From assembly GCA_039096225.1 (NCBI GenBank), contig JBBPEB010000015.1, positions 1,389,501 to 1,453,500 on the forward strand: DNA of 64,000 nt. Direction: 5' to 3'. Shown in pieces: positions 26,884 to 39,300 of this stretch (the stretch's first letter is position 1; the number at the start of each line of letters is the position of its first letter). Position numbers and translations under genes: made by a program. The notes under the pieces were generated by a model. That model did not search any database. It saw nothing but the letters and a program-made list of their open reading frames with translations, and was not told the origin of the DNA. This DNA comes from Blastocystis sp. Blastoise. Taxonomy: Eukaryota > Sar > Bigyra > Opalinata > Blastocystidae.

Positions 26884-27464
26884 ATTGATTACTATGCTAC
26901 AATATTAGTCCATTATAAGAAGATCGAAGAAAATATCGATCACTCAAAAATCGTCCTCAGGAGCTCAAAATCGCTACACCTAGGTTTTTGGACCTCCTGA
27001 ATCAGAATATCATGTCAAATTGAGAATCTAAATTTGACCGTTAAGGCCTCACGTGTTCAATATGAAAAAGTATTAAAAAATAGATAAATATAAAGAATAA
27101 ACACGGATAACGTATATTGTGGGATTGAGAAAAAATCAAGTTTACCCCATGTTTATTTTTCAATTGTCTGGTCAACAATTTTTATCGGGGTCACCCCAAA
27201 GAGCCAATCAAAAACGACTCAAAAATCATGTTTTCTGTTTTTTTATTAATAACTTTTTAATTATAAACAATATCGCTTATCCAAATATACGGTGCAAAAC
27301 TACACGTTATATCGTATTGAACTGTGTTTCAACCAAAAGTTAACTCCCCGTAAGTTTAGAGGAGTTGCGGCGACAAACTATAGTATATAGTAGCCAATCA
27401 AATGGTTTTTCCAAAAACTGACCAATGGGAATTTTTTTGCCTATTTGCTTTATAATAGTAATGA
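26884..27464 (-). other. H1 5' terminal region
   Basis: Nearly identical to 24290-24856 of H2 until TAGTAATGA, then the two diverge abruptly (GTGTCACTC here, TATTATATT there). This abrupt break defines the element 5' end at 27464. Confidence 0.8.
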
Positions 27465-28262
27465 TTGTGTCACTCTATAGTATTTTTAAGATTATTAATA
27501 CAATAATTCAAGAGTATATATAAATTCCTGTAAGTTTATTCTTGAAAAGTTTAACGATAATTGATGCAATATTAAATGAATATAAATGATATTTTATGCT
27601 ATATTATATTTATATATGTTCTTATTGTGGAAATTGAATAATTTGATTACAATTACTATTAATAATTATTTAAAGAATATTATATTATGTAAAATTAAAA
27701 AATGAAATATCATACTTGGTAAATATACAAATATTCACGTATAAGCCAAGAAAAAAAAAGAATTAATTAGAGTATTAGGTAGCTTTTATGTAATTCTGAG
27801 AAATAAAGGATTTCATTGATCTCAAATGAACTCATATGCATCAATCTTGTTCAAATAAGTTTTTTAGAACATGAATGTGTTCATAAGATAAATAATTTAT
27901 TCTTCTATTACTGTAATTTTTCATCTATGTATTCTATCTTTTTAATTATATGATGTGGTTTAATTAATTTCTTTATCTAATGCTTACACGTTGTAAAATA
28001 AGATAAGTAAAAAAATAGAAATTATTATGAAATTTGCGGTATATTATTAGGAATAATTCTGAAAGAATATAAATACTTCTGTTCACGTTGGGTTATTTGA
28101 AAAATTGAAATGTCTTGTTTTCCATAGTTATTATATATAACAAAAAAATTGGTTTAAAACGTAATGGATCCGATGTGTTTCCAAAGGGCGATTTAGAAAA
28201 AGAAAAAGTTCTCTTTTTTGCTCTTCTCTGCATTGTTTCTATTACTTTCTTTTCGTAATACA
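27465..28262. other. Intergenic region upstream of prohibitin
   Basis: Host DNA between the H1 end and the prohibitin start. It is AT-rich with no recognisable gene. The last 60 bp before the ATG are pyrimidine-rich (TTCTCTTTTTTGCTCTTCTC), as is common near transcription starts. Confidence 0.6.
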
Positions 28263-29858
28263 ATGGCTGAAGCTGCTAAATTAGTATTTTTTAAAACATA
28301 TACTTTATTTAATTGCCTTATAGCTTGTTAAAGTAGCCAAGTGGGGTGTAGGAATTGGTTGTGCTGGATTTTTATTTGAACAAAGTATTTATGATGTTGA
28401 TGGTGGTCAAAGAGCTGTAATGTTCGATAGATTTAAAGGTGTGTTACCTAAAGTTATTGGTGAAGGTACTCATTTCCGTATTCCTCTTATACAATATCCT
28501 CAAATTTATGATATCAGAATGAGTCCTAGAGAAATTTCTACTGAAACTGGTACTAAAGATTTACAAACTGTAAATATATACATTTAAATATAAATATATA
28601 TATCTATATTTAATGTTTTATAATTATTACATATATAAAATATTTATATTTATATAAATTTATAGACTGGTATTACTCTGAGAGTTTTAACTAGACCTGA
28701 TGTCAATGAAATATATAAGATTCATAAGAATATTGGTCCTGATTATAGAGACCGTATTTTACCTTCAGTTGGTAATGAAATTTTAAAGGCTGTCGTTGCT
28801 CAATATACTGCTGAAGAATTACTTACAGAAAGAGAAAAGGTTTATATATATATATATTATTTAATAAGTAATTATAATTATTATTGATCAGTAGTAATAA
28901 TTATAAGTAAATAAATATTGAATTCAATAGTTTCATTTGATATATATTTATATATGTAGGTTTCTAATCGTATTGAAGAATTACTTATGGAACGTTGTGA
29001 AAAGTATAATATTCACTTAGATGATGTTTCTATTACTCACATTGCCTATGGTGCTGAATTCACAGCTGCTATTGAAGAAAAGCAAGTTGCTTTACAAAGA
29101 GCTGAAAGAGCTAAATTTGAAGTTGCTAAAGCTGAACAAGAAAAGAAGGTATATATTATGAAATTATATTTGATACTTTTTTTCTTCAATTAAAAGATTA
29201 TTAATTATATATTTGATTTCTATATATATATATATAAATAAGAATTAATAATAAATTAACAATATATTTATAGGCTGAAATTATTAGAGCTGAAGGTGAA
29301 GCTGAAGCTGCTGAGATGATTAGTCAAGCTTTAGATAGAGTCGGTCCTGCTGTTATTGAAGTTAAGAGAATTGAAGTATATATTTATATATATAATAGAT
29401 ATTATTTTTATAATAATAAATAATAATGCATATTTTCCGATCACTTGCGTTATCAATATGTTTGTGGTGTTAACTATATGCAAAAGAAGACATGATGCAC
29501 TTTACCCTGTTGATTATATTTTCTATGTTTTCTATTTGTTGTTCTGTAATCACATACTATTTGAATAGTGATGGATTTAGATTTATCATGTTCTATGATA
29601 AGTCTCCATTGCTATTTAAATAGGATTATAGAATAATAAATAGTTTAATATATTCAATATGTGTGTCTTTAGGGTCATTGATTCATGATACATTCTTTTT
29701 ATAATATTATTATATATATTATATATATATTATTAATATTATTATATATATAGGCTGCTCGTGATATTGCTCAATTATTAGCTCGTAATCCTAACGTTAC
29801 TTATTTACCAGGAAATAATGGTGGTAATGGAGTTAACTTATTTTTAGGTGCTCGTTAA
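28263..29858 (+). CDS. PHB1: Prohibitin 1
   Basis: Subunit of the ring-shaped prohibitin complex of the mitochondrial inner membrane, which scaffolds m-AAA protease, cardiolipin and cristae. Six exons: 28263-28283, 28324-28569, 28666-28839, 28960-29148, 29274-29375 and 29754-29858. Their sum is 837 nt, giving 278 residues, close to the usual 270-275. The N-terminal membrane segment (VGIGCAGFLFEQS) is followed by the PHB/SPFH domain (AVMFDRFKGV, GEGTHFRIP, RDRILPSVGNEILKAVVAQY) and an alanine/glutamate-rich coiled coil (EKQVALQRAERAKFEVAKAE). The end keeps the NPNVTYLPG motif. All splice sites are GT-AG and the frame is kept. The gene converges on the DNAJC11-like gene. The last intron (378 nt) is unusually long. 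Confidence 0.97.
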
Positions 29859-30190
29859 ATATAATATTGTAATAATTCTTTTTGCTTATATATACTATAG
29901 CATATTTTCTATTTTATTTTATATATTTTTAACATTTTTTTTTATTTATTAAATTCTTGGGTTTTGATATATTATGGAAAGTATATTTGACTTTATTCAC
30001 ATTGAATTCTATTTGTTTTGTTCTCTTTTATTTTTGAATATATTAAAATTAAAAAAAAACTAATTGAATTATTAAGAAAGTATGTGTAATAATAGCATTA
30101 TAATGACAAGAGAAAATATTCAAGAAAACAGATGAAAAATGTAGAAAAAATAAAAAAAGAGAAGAATTTAAAAGGAGAATGATTTTAGCG

Positions 30191-30827
30191 TTATTCAACT
30201 TGACTAGCAATTCCAATTTTATTAGCTACTGAGGAAGGTAAAAACAGTGGATCAACATCATCTACAGTTTTTTCATATAATATACCATTATTTATATAAC
30301 GAACATATCTATATATTAAGTAAAATTGTAAATAAAATAGATACATTTAAATATATATATAAATTATTATATATATATATACAAAGCTAATTCGACATTT
30401 TTCTCTAATGACGGATTATAAAAACCAATATAATCCTGCTTTGTTCCAGCATATAATTTTAATGTAGAATTAGAAACAAGATATCTACAAGCCATAGTGA
30501 CATCAACACAATTCGTGTTTTCTTTGAATCCTACATATCGTTTATCTCCATATACAGCTTTTACTATGATGAGACCATTACAATCAGTTTCCTCCTTATA
30601 TTTCTTGTCTGCTAACTTCTTAAGCATGTTGACTTGTACTTGAGCATATATACGCTTACTTGCCAATAAATTCTTAGATCGTCTTTCTTCTTCAGCTTGA
30701 TATCTATTATATTATAAATATATTATAATATAATAATAAAATAATTTCAAAAAATATATAATAATAAAATAATTTCAAAAAATATATAATAATAAAATAA
30801 TTTCAAAAAATATAAAAATGTCAAAAA

Positions 30828-30866
<39 letters not shown>

Positions 30867-30892
30867 AAAAAAATAAAAAAAAATGTCAAAAA

Positions 30893-30967
<75 letters not shown>

Positions 30968-32563
30968 AATAAATAAAATGACTTAATAATAAAATAGACA
31001 TATAGATACTCTTTGATTGCTTTTTTATAGTCTTTCGATGTATAGTAATAATATATGCCAAGGAAGGAGAGAGGAATACCATACCCCATAAGGATAGATG
31101 TGTAATTATCATATTGATGGGACAGTTGAATGGGGAGAATAAATCTCATTGAACCACGAAGATATCTGAAATTAAGGAAGACTCCTCGAACACCTATAGC
31201 TAGTCCCATATTGACTTTGGAGATCTCTCCAATATTCTTACTAAGGAGTGTTTCTACACTGATATCTTGCATACTGGCGACAAAACTGATCTTAGCACTA
31301 ACGTCCTTCTTCTTATTAATATAACGAGAGGCAGACGCTTCTAAAGATGTATCTTCACCAACACTTATACCTAACTATAATATATATATATATATAATAG
31401 AAATAATAGTTTAGGAATAGTTATAATGGTAAATATAATACTATTCACAATAATCACATACTCTATTCTTTCCATTTTCATGAACATTATCCAGATTGAA
31501 AGATACACCACTGAGAGAACCAAATCCCCACTGAATTGAACCTACTAACTATATAATAATAATAATATAAAAAAAAAAAAAGAAAATGATGATTACAAAG
31601 AAATAATAAATAAATATATATATACTTCAGGTGTCATTTGTCGAACAGCTCTTAAGGATACTCCTAAGCCACTATTACCTAATTCAATACCCCAAATCCC
31701 CGTTGTAACACGATCAAGGGATTTCACAAGATCAAAATGAACTTTTCGTTCTTGTCCTCCTTGTAGAGTGAGATTTGAGTAACATGTTTCATCAATACTT
31801 CTCTTCCATCCTAATACTGCAGAAAAGACTGATTGCTTTTTAGCACTAAATGTAGATCCAGCTAAAATGAGTGTATCTTGTGGTGTTATTTGTGTTTCGA
31901 TCATTTGATTTAATGATATATGTGAAATAGACATCGATTTCATATCATGAATACGCTCTGTCTTATTCAAAATCGAACTAATATCCAACTCACATGAAAA
32001 AGAACTACTCTGTCCAGCTCGACTCTCAAATTGACGTTGTGTAATAAAACGAATAATTTCTTCAACTCGTTCAGCAGTCTATATATATAAATATTTATAA
32101 TTAAATAATAATTATAATAATATCTTATATAATAATAATATCTTATATAATAATAATAAATAAAATATTTATCATATACATCATCAACAGAAACTAATCC
32201 ATTTGCACCCGATTCTATTATTGATACACCCTATGTTATATAACAATAAATAAAAATGGAATAAAACTAAATAATATTGATAAAATAATATATATGTTAA
32301 CTTCAATAATGTTCAAATACATCTTCTCCAAATGAATCATAAGCTTTTCTTAATTGAGGATTACTTAATACTCGATATGCTGTTTCTACTTCACTAAAAC
32401 AATGATTTGCATAAACTTGAACATCCATAGGTTGCTTATCAGGATGTATAACCCTTGATAATTGTCTAAATGATGTTCGAATCTCCTCTTGTGTAGCTAA
32501 TGGAGAAACTCCTAATATCGCATAGTAATTCTTCTGTTTAACTTGAGACTGCGTATCACTCAT
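30191..32563 (-). CDS. DNAJC11: DNAJC11-like mitochondrial J-domain protein
   Basis: J protein of the mitochondrial outer membrane associated with the MICOS/MIB cristae-organising complex in animals. The first exon holds a J domain (YYAILGVSPLATQEEI, HPD in VIHPDKQ, ending AYDSFGEDVFE). Middle exons form the beta-rich DUF3395-type region (ISHISLNQMIETQIT; GIWGIELGNSGLGVSLRAV; FILPIQLSHQYDNY). The C-terminal domain has GLIIVKAVYG and CVDVTMACRYLV, matching the human GLIIVNAWYG and IDVTVPLQCLV block. The start (32563, MSDTQSQVKQ) and the stop (30191-30193, after KIGIASQVE) fit. About seven short introns; one contains a TTTA microsatellite. Identity rests on block order. Confidence 0.9.
30816..30970. 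repeat. TAAA microsatellite in a DNAJC11 intron
   Basis: Two runs of (TAAA)n, about 10 and 20 units, separated by AAAATGTCAAAAATA. A longer duplication (ATAATAAAATAATTTCAAAA, three copies) flanks it at 30730-30815. Confidence 0.9.
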
Positions 32564-32839
32564 TGTTTGTAATTAATTACACAAAAATGTTTTTTCATTA
32601 AAAAACGAAATATTTACGTTTTTTCCCCTGTTCCTTGTTTCTTCTATTAGAAGACTGAAATCTGCTAGAAGTTTTTCAGATTTTTTACTTCGATAATTTC
32701 TCATGTAATTTATGTGAATAGACTATCATGATTCTTTATATGCTTTTTGTAATAATATATTTTATATTGATTTATGCAAACAACAACAAAAAGGAAAATA
32801 CATAGCTACATAAGAGGTAAGATGAAAAATACAATACAA

Positions 32840-32923
32840 GCCAGTTTGTCCGAGTGGTCTAAGGAGGGGGACTCAAGATCCTTTATGTGAAAGCATGCGT
32901 GGGTTCGAACCCCACAGCTGGCA
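32840..32923 (+). tRNA. tRNA-Leu(CAA)
   Basis: The acceptor GCCAGTT pairs with AGCTGGC, with discriminator A at 32923. The D arm has the A box (TGTCCGAGTGG) and the leucine-type GGTCTAAGG. The anticodon loop CTCAAGA gives CAA. A long variable arm marks a class II tRNA, and the T arm GTGGG/CCCAC contains GGTTCGAACCCC (B box). No intron is present, although many eukaryotic tRNA-Leu(CAA) genes have one. CCA is not encoded. Confidence 0.95.
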
Positions 32924-32926
32924 AGT

Positions 32927-32938
32927 TTTTATTTTTTT
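32927..32938 (+). terminator. RNA polymerase III terminator
   Basis: A run TTTTTATTTTTTTT begins four bases after the mature 3' end of the tRNA, enough for Pol III termination. Confidence 0.85.
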
Positions 32939-33331
32939 TGGGTAATAAATGTGATAGACGATTAACAAATAAAAGTCTGTCTAAATGTATGATGACTAGA
33001 GGCTGCTTTCAAAGGAAGTTTTATTATCTTTATTAGACCAATATGTATATCTTACTATTCGGGTTAAATGTACACAAAGAGAATATTCATTGTTGAATGA
33101 TTCAGACATTACTTAAAAAAACTTAAAAAAACTACTAAAAACTTGTCCAATAGATTTTCATTTCTAAAAAAACATGAGTCTGTCATTGACATGTTTAAGC
33201 CAATCGTATTGTTGATGCCATTCAATGGAAAACCACAAAGAAAACAAACACAATTTATTTGACAAGTTTCAAAACTCCAAAATAAAAATGACTAGAATTA
33301 CATTTTTATATATTTATTTAGCTAATAAGAA
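32939..33331. other. Intergenic region
   Basis: About 390 bp of AT-rich DNA before the surface-protein start. It contains TAGCCAAT-like words (GCCAATCG near 33199) that could be promoter elements. Nothing else is recognised. Confidence 0.5.
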
Positions 33332-36300
33332 ATGAGACAATTCATTAGTCTTATTAGTATTCTAGGACTGATATCTTTAGGTATATTTGTGATATATTAT
33401 TGATTTTAACTAATAATCAATATAGTTCAATCAGAATGCACTGCTCCTAGCTTGCCTTTTGTTCTTCGAAGAATATTTTATTCTTATGCTTATGAAGAAT
33501 CATGGAAAATCTTTCAAGGTACTGATATAACTGGAACTCTTGTCCATGAAGGAGCTGGTACTACTTCTGATGATTATGTTTCCAAAGATTATGATGTCTG
33601 TCTTCAATTAGATACCATCTATACTCTTGCTATGTACGACAGGTATGTAATTTTTATTATATAAAAATGATTTTTTTTGTAATATTACTAATATAAAAAA
33701 ATCGAGTAATTATAATAATTATATAACAAATTTAGTTATGGTGATGGATGGTATGATGGTGTTTATCTCTCCATTAATTATAACGATATTACATTCTTAA
33801 CGACAACACTCAATAATGGTGAGACTGCTGCTAATGTTCCGAAATTACAACAATTCACGTGTATAGATTATTACTCTTGATATAATTATATATATAATGA
33901 TTTTCTTTCATAGTTAAATAACAAATTTTATAATATTCTATATAGTGAAAATGGCTGTTGCTCCTGGTACTACTTGGAAAACTTCAACTACTGCTCAAAC
34001 TGGTACTTCTTGGACTCAACTATCATTTACTGATACTACTTGGACATCTCATGCTCATGGTTCTTTCCCTTCTATTTCTACTACTACTCGTTATTATAGA
34101 TATACTACTACTCTTGTTGATACTGCTGCTTATGCTCTTCGTCTTAGTGTAAAAACAAATTCTGGTTTTATTGTCTATGTTAATGGTATTGAAGCTTCTC
34201 GTGTTGGTTTACCTGCGTATGTATTTTTTTTTTATTTATATACAACATATATATTATTTCATTCTATTTGTTTCTCTTTATATATAAAAATAATAACAAT
34301 ATATTATTATATATAGTGTATCTAATTCTAATACTGCTTCTTTAACTTCTGAAACTGATGCTACTTGGAAGATGTAAATATTTATTTTATATTTTTATTC
34401 ATTTTTTTATCTATTATATATAATTATATATGTTTATTATACTATATATAGAGTTGCTATTCCTCTTTCTGTATATATTACATCAGGTACTGATTTTACT
34501 ATTGCAATTGAAGTTCACTCTCATTCTTCTCAATTAACTACTGCTGATGTATTTGATGCTTATGCAACTACAGTTTCTTCTATTGGTATATTATTATTAA
34601 CATAGTTATGTTTTTAATCATATTTTTATTATATGGTTAGTCTCATAATATATTATAAAATCATATTATTTAATTAATTGTTTGTTCTAGATGGTGAAGT
34701 TATTCTTTTTGGTGCTACTGCTACTTGTTCTGTTGAAAGTTCCAATACAAATGATATCTGTAGTAATGTTGTTGATTATTCTGATGACACAAAGTACACT
34801 TTCCCAGGTAACACTGGTACTATAACTATTGCTCTTCCTAATGGATCTAAAATCTGGTTTAATGCTTATCAAATCACTTTTGCTCATGATCATTATAAAA
34901 GAGATCCAAAAGAATGGAAACTCTATGGTTCTGAAGATGATGGTGTTACTTGGATATTCTTAGATTATATTCCTGAATTTTTTCGCAGTTCTACAAATAC
35001 TAGATATAATACATTTAATATTCCTTCGAATAGAAAATCTTTTAATCAAATCAAACTTGATATCTTATCTAATTATAATGGTGATAGTTATACTCAATTA
35101 GCTGAAATTCGTACTTTTGTGAATAGTCAACCTCTTGTTGATCCTGGTCTGCAATATGCTTCTAATACTATTAATACCTATACTTATATATATGTATCTG
35201 TTACACCTATATCTACTGGTATACATACTTTTACTGTCACTCCTGATTTACCTACTGGATTAGCTCTTAATCCTGATACTGGAGTTATTTCTGGTTGCTT
35301 AGATTTTGCTGTAACAAGTCAAGAATATGTTATCAGTGCTATTGATGCTGCTACTAATGCTGCTACTAGTTTTACTATGACTATCACGGCCATTGTTTGT
35401 GAACAACCTACTATGGCTCAAGTTATGATTTATAGATCATACTATTCTTCTAAAAACAACGAACGCGCGATTGTTTATTATGAGGATAATACTCAAATCG
35501 GTACTGTTCCTGAATATCATGGACATGAAAGTGATGGATTGAATGGATGCCTAGTTGCTGGTCGTTGGAAATTTGTTCTTTTTTCCGATAATAATAAAGG
35601 CTGGGAAAAAGGTAACTATGTTCGAGTTTATCTAATATATGATTCTTATAAGTGGTTTACAATTGCTGAACTTTATTTACATTCTGGTACTACTGCTACT
35701 TATTATGTAAATACTCGTCTTGATCTTGCTCCGAGATCTGGTTGGAAATATCTTGCTGCTTCTGCCATTGATCCTAATTGGTATTCTACGACCTTCTCTG
35801 ATTCTACTTGGGATACTATTATTACTGATACTGTATCTAATATTGCTACTCGTATTGTTCTTCTTAGAAAATCTTTCACTATTATTTCTAAGACTAATAT
35901 GAAGGGTTGGGAATTTATGTTTATATCGAGGGCTGGTATTGTTATTTATGTAAATGGTAATGAAGTCTATAGATATAATTTAGCTGATGGTCCTATTACT
36001 ACTGATACTACAGCTACTGATGGTGATGACTATGAGTTTTGGACGAGTGTTTCTGGTAAACTTTCCACTCTTTCTAATGGTAATTCTGTTAATATTGCTG
36101 TTGCTCGTATTAATATTGATACTGAAACTTATGATTTAGTTTTCGATGGCCTTTTCCATTTAACAGCTGATTCGTCTTTTCAACAGGAGATGACAGCTCG
36201 TGATTTGTATACTACTAGTAATGATCTTGATGGTTATGCTGAAAATCTTTTTGATGGTGACATAAATACTCGATGGATTACTGAATTACATGATTCTATT

Positions 36301-39300
36301 ACTCCTCATTATTTTACTGTTACTTATTATTTTAATAGAGCTGAACTTTTTGATAAGTATTGTATTGTTTCTAGTTTTGATTCTCCTCAATATGATCCTG
36401 CAGATTGGGTTGTTTCGGGTTCTATGGATGGTACTACGTTTACTGATTTAAGTACTGTGTCTAATGCTTTTTGGAAAGATAGACTAGAAAGAAAATGTTT
36501 CTATATGCCTAATAATAATAAAGCTTATATTACATATAAATGGACTATTACTAAAGCTGCTGTTATTCAAGAAAATAATAGATATGCTGCTAGTGAAATT
36601 AAATTCTATTTAGAAGATATTGAATCAATTGTCATTCCTGATTTCCGTTTTACTACTTCTATTATAGTTGCTTATAAGGGAGTTACTGTTCCTACTCTTT
36701 TAGTTTCTTCTGAATATTATTATGATTTCACTATTTCTCCTGCTCTTCCTACTGGTATTACTATGGATTCTTCTAATGGTAACTTAAGTGGTATTCCTAC
36801 TCAACTTCAATCTACTACTACTTATACTATTAGTGCTAAGAATATTCACGGTATTGCTGTAACTACTACTATTACTTTCTCTGTTTCTATTTGTGCTGTT
36901 GCTAATACTGCTTTTATTCTTAAATTTGATTTTGAAGAAGATGCTGGAGAAGCTTCATGGACTCTTAAGGATGCTTCAGGTACTGTTATTGATACTAGAA
37001 CTACTTCTATTAATCACTCTACTCAATATTTCTCTTTCTGTAAACCTAAAGGTATTTATTCTCTTGTTTTATCGGATAGTATGAATGAGGGTTGGGGTTC
37101 TGGTTCTTATACTATCTTAGATATTGATAATAATGTTTATGTTACTGGAACTGTTGGTGCTGGGGAATCTCCTAAAACTGTTAATGTATATATTGATCAA
37201 GCTACTGGTTCTTCTACTTCTTGGAAATACTTAACTTTTGGTACTGATGTTCCTTCTGGATGGTATACTATTTCCTTCTCTGATACTGCTTGGTCTACTG
37301 GTATTTCTGGATCTTTCCCTGCTCTTACTGGTATTAGTCAATATTATAGAACTACTTTAAGTATTACTTCAATTGATGCTTCTTATGCTGGTTATGAGAT
37401 TGGTGTCAAAGGATATGCTGGTATTGCCGTTTATCTTAATGGTCAAGAAATTATAAGATCTAATCTTCCTTCTGGTACTCTTTCTTCATCTACGTTAGCC
37501 ACTTCTGAACTTTCTAATTGGATCTTCTTCAAGATTTCTATTAGTTTAATAATTAATATTCTTCTTAATGTTGGCAATAATGTATTAGCTGTTGAACTTC
37601 ATAAGAAAGATACTCTTCCTTCTATTAATGATTTCACTTATTTCACTTCTTTTATTCCTTCTGGTGAGTATAGAGTAACTGATGGTGTTGCTTGGTCTGA
37701 TATTGAAAAGACTGGTGATGAAGGTACTGATATGTTATTTGATAATAATGTAGATACTTCAGTTGTGAGTGGTCCACGATGTGTTGGTGCTATTTATCAA
37801 TATACTTTTAATAATGGTCGTAAAGAATTTATTAATCATTATAAGATTACGAATGGCAATACTTGTAATCAAAGAACTCCTTCTAGTTGGAGAATAGAAG
37901 GTTCTAACGATAATGGTATTACTTGGACATTATTAGATTATGAACACCAACAATTTTTTACCTCATATAAACAAACATTCTCTTATGATTTCTATGCTTC
38001 TCAACCTTATAATTCCTATCGATTTATTGCTACTGAATGTGATAATACTCCTCTTGATAGAAACACTTGTGGTGATGGATATTTTCAATTATCTGAATTT
38101 GGTTTATACATTAATAATAAAGCTGTTTCTTGTGTATCTGATGGTATATGGGGACCTGCTGTTGAAAGTGGTTATTCATTCCAAGAATGTCCTACGGGTA
38201 GTACAGGTATTCAAAGAAGATTATGTACTGCTGGTGTATTTGGTGAAATTCAACAACTTTGTAGTGTAGCTGCTCCTACTCGTCCATCTTATATTGGTTC
38301 TCCTTTTACTTATCACAAGAATATAATTGTATCTCTTTCTCCTATCCTATCGGATATTGAATCGACATATACTATTGATCCAGCTCTTCCTAATGGTCTT
38401 ACTATTAATGCTTCTACCGGTGTTATTTCTGGTACTCCTCTTGCTAATTCTGATATTACTACTTATACTATTACTGCTACTAATGCTGGTGGCTCTGTTT
38501 CTACGACTATTGTCATTTACGTTGATTTTGTATTTTGTACTTCTGAAGATAATTGGCCTCTTACTGAAATTGGTCAACAATATGATTTACCTTGTGAAGA
38601 TCCTATTAATTATGAAGGTTCAAGAACTAGATCATGTCAAGTTGGTTATCCTGCTATTTGGGGTTCTGTTGTTAATAATTGTCAATTAAGAATGCCAACT
38701 ATAATATATACAGTACCTACTACTATTGGATATAAAAATGTTCCTATTACACCTATTACTGCTCTTATAACTGGAAGTAATTTGAATCTATTCACTATTG
38801 ATCCTCCTCTTCCTGATGGTTTATTATTCAATTCTATTACTGGTACTATTTATGGTACACCTACTACTGCTTCTTCTGCAGTATATACTATAACTATTTC
38901 TAATCCTAGAGGTCAATCTACTGCTACAACTACTATTACTATTAATGCTTTTAACTGTCCTATTGATGATATTTGGCCTGCTACAGAAGTTGGAGAACAA
39001 GCTAGTATAGATTGTGAAGATACTATTAATTATGAAGGTTCTAGAAATAGATTATGTAAAGTTGGAGATCCTGCTGTTTGGGGAGATGTTGTTGATAATT
39101 GTCAATTGAAAACACCTTCAATTTCTTATACAACTACTACTATTACTGGTTATAAAAATATTGCTATAACTGCTATTGATGCTACTATTACTGGAGGTAG
39201 TCTCAATCCTATTACTATATCTCCTCCTCTTCCTACTGGGTTAACACTTAATACTCTTAATGGTCAAATTTATGGTACACCTTCTATAGATTCTTCTAGT

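Larger units (their letters stand above)
9804..27464 (-). mobile_element. Helitron H1, non-autonomous, interrupted by H2
   Basis: Read on the minus strand, H1 begins 5'-TCATTACTA at 27464 (preceded by A) and ends ...CTAG at 9804 (followed by T), the Helitron TC...CTRR rule with an A|T target. A GC-rich hairpin (9814-9850) lies 10 nt inside the 3' end, as is canonical. H1's own DNA is 24857-27464 plus 9804-13782 (about 6.6 kb); 13783-24856 is the inserted H2. Minus-strand order: CCAAT-rich 5' region, ~244-bp repeats, tRNA-like unit, polypurine tract, TTTA tract (H2 insertion site), decayed micro-exons, intron remnant, a second block of ~244-bp repeats, a second tRNA-like unit and the 3' hairpin. 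No Rep/helicase remains, so mobility would need an enzyme from elsewhere. Confidence 0.85.

Noticed and set aside
27119-27343. Plus-strand ORF in the H1 5' region (MGLRKNQVYPMF...)
   Set aside because: The same DNA in H2 (24,510-24,740) does not preserve a better protein reading and the region is the Helitron terminus.
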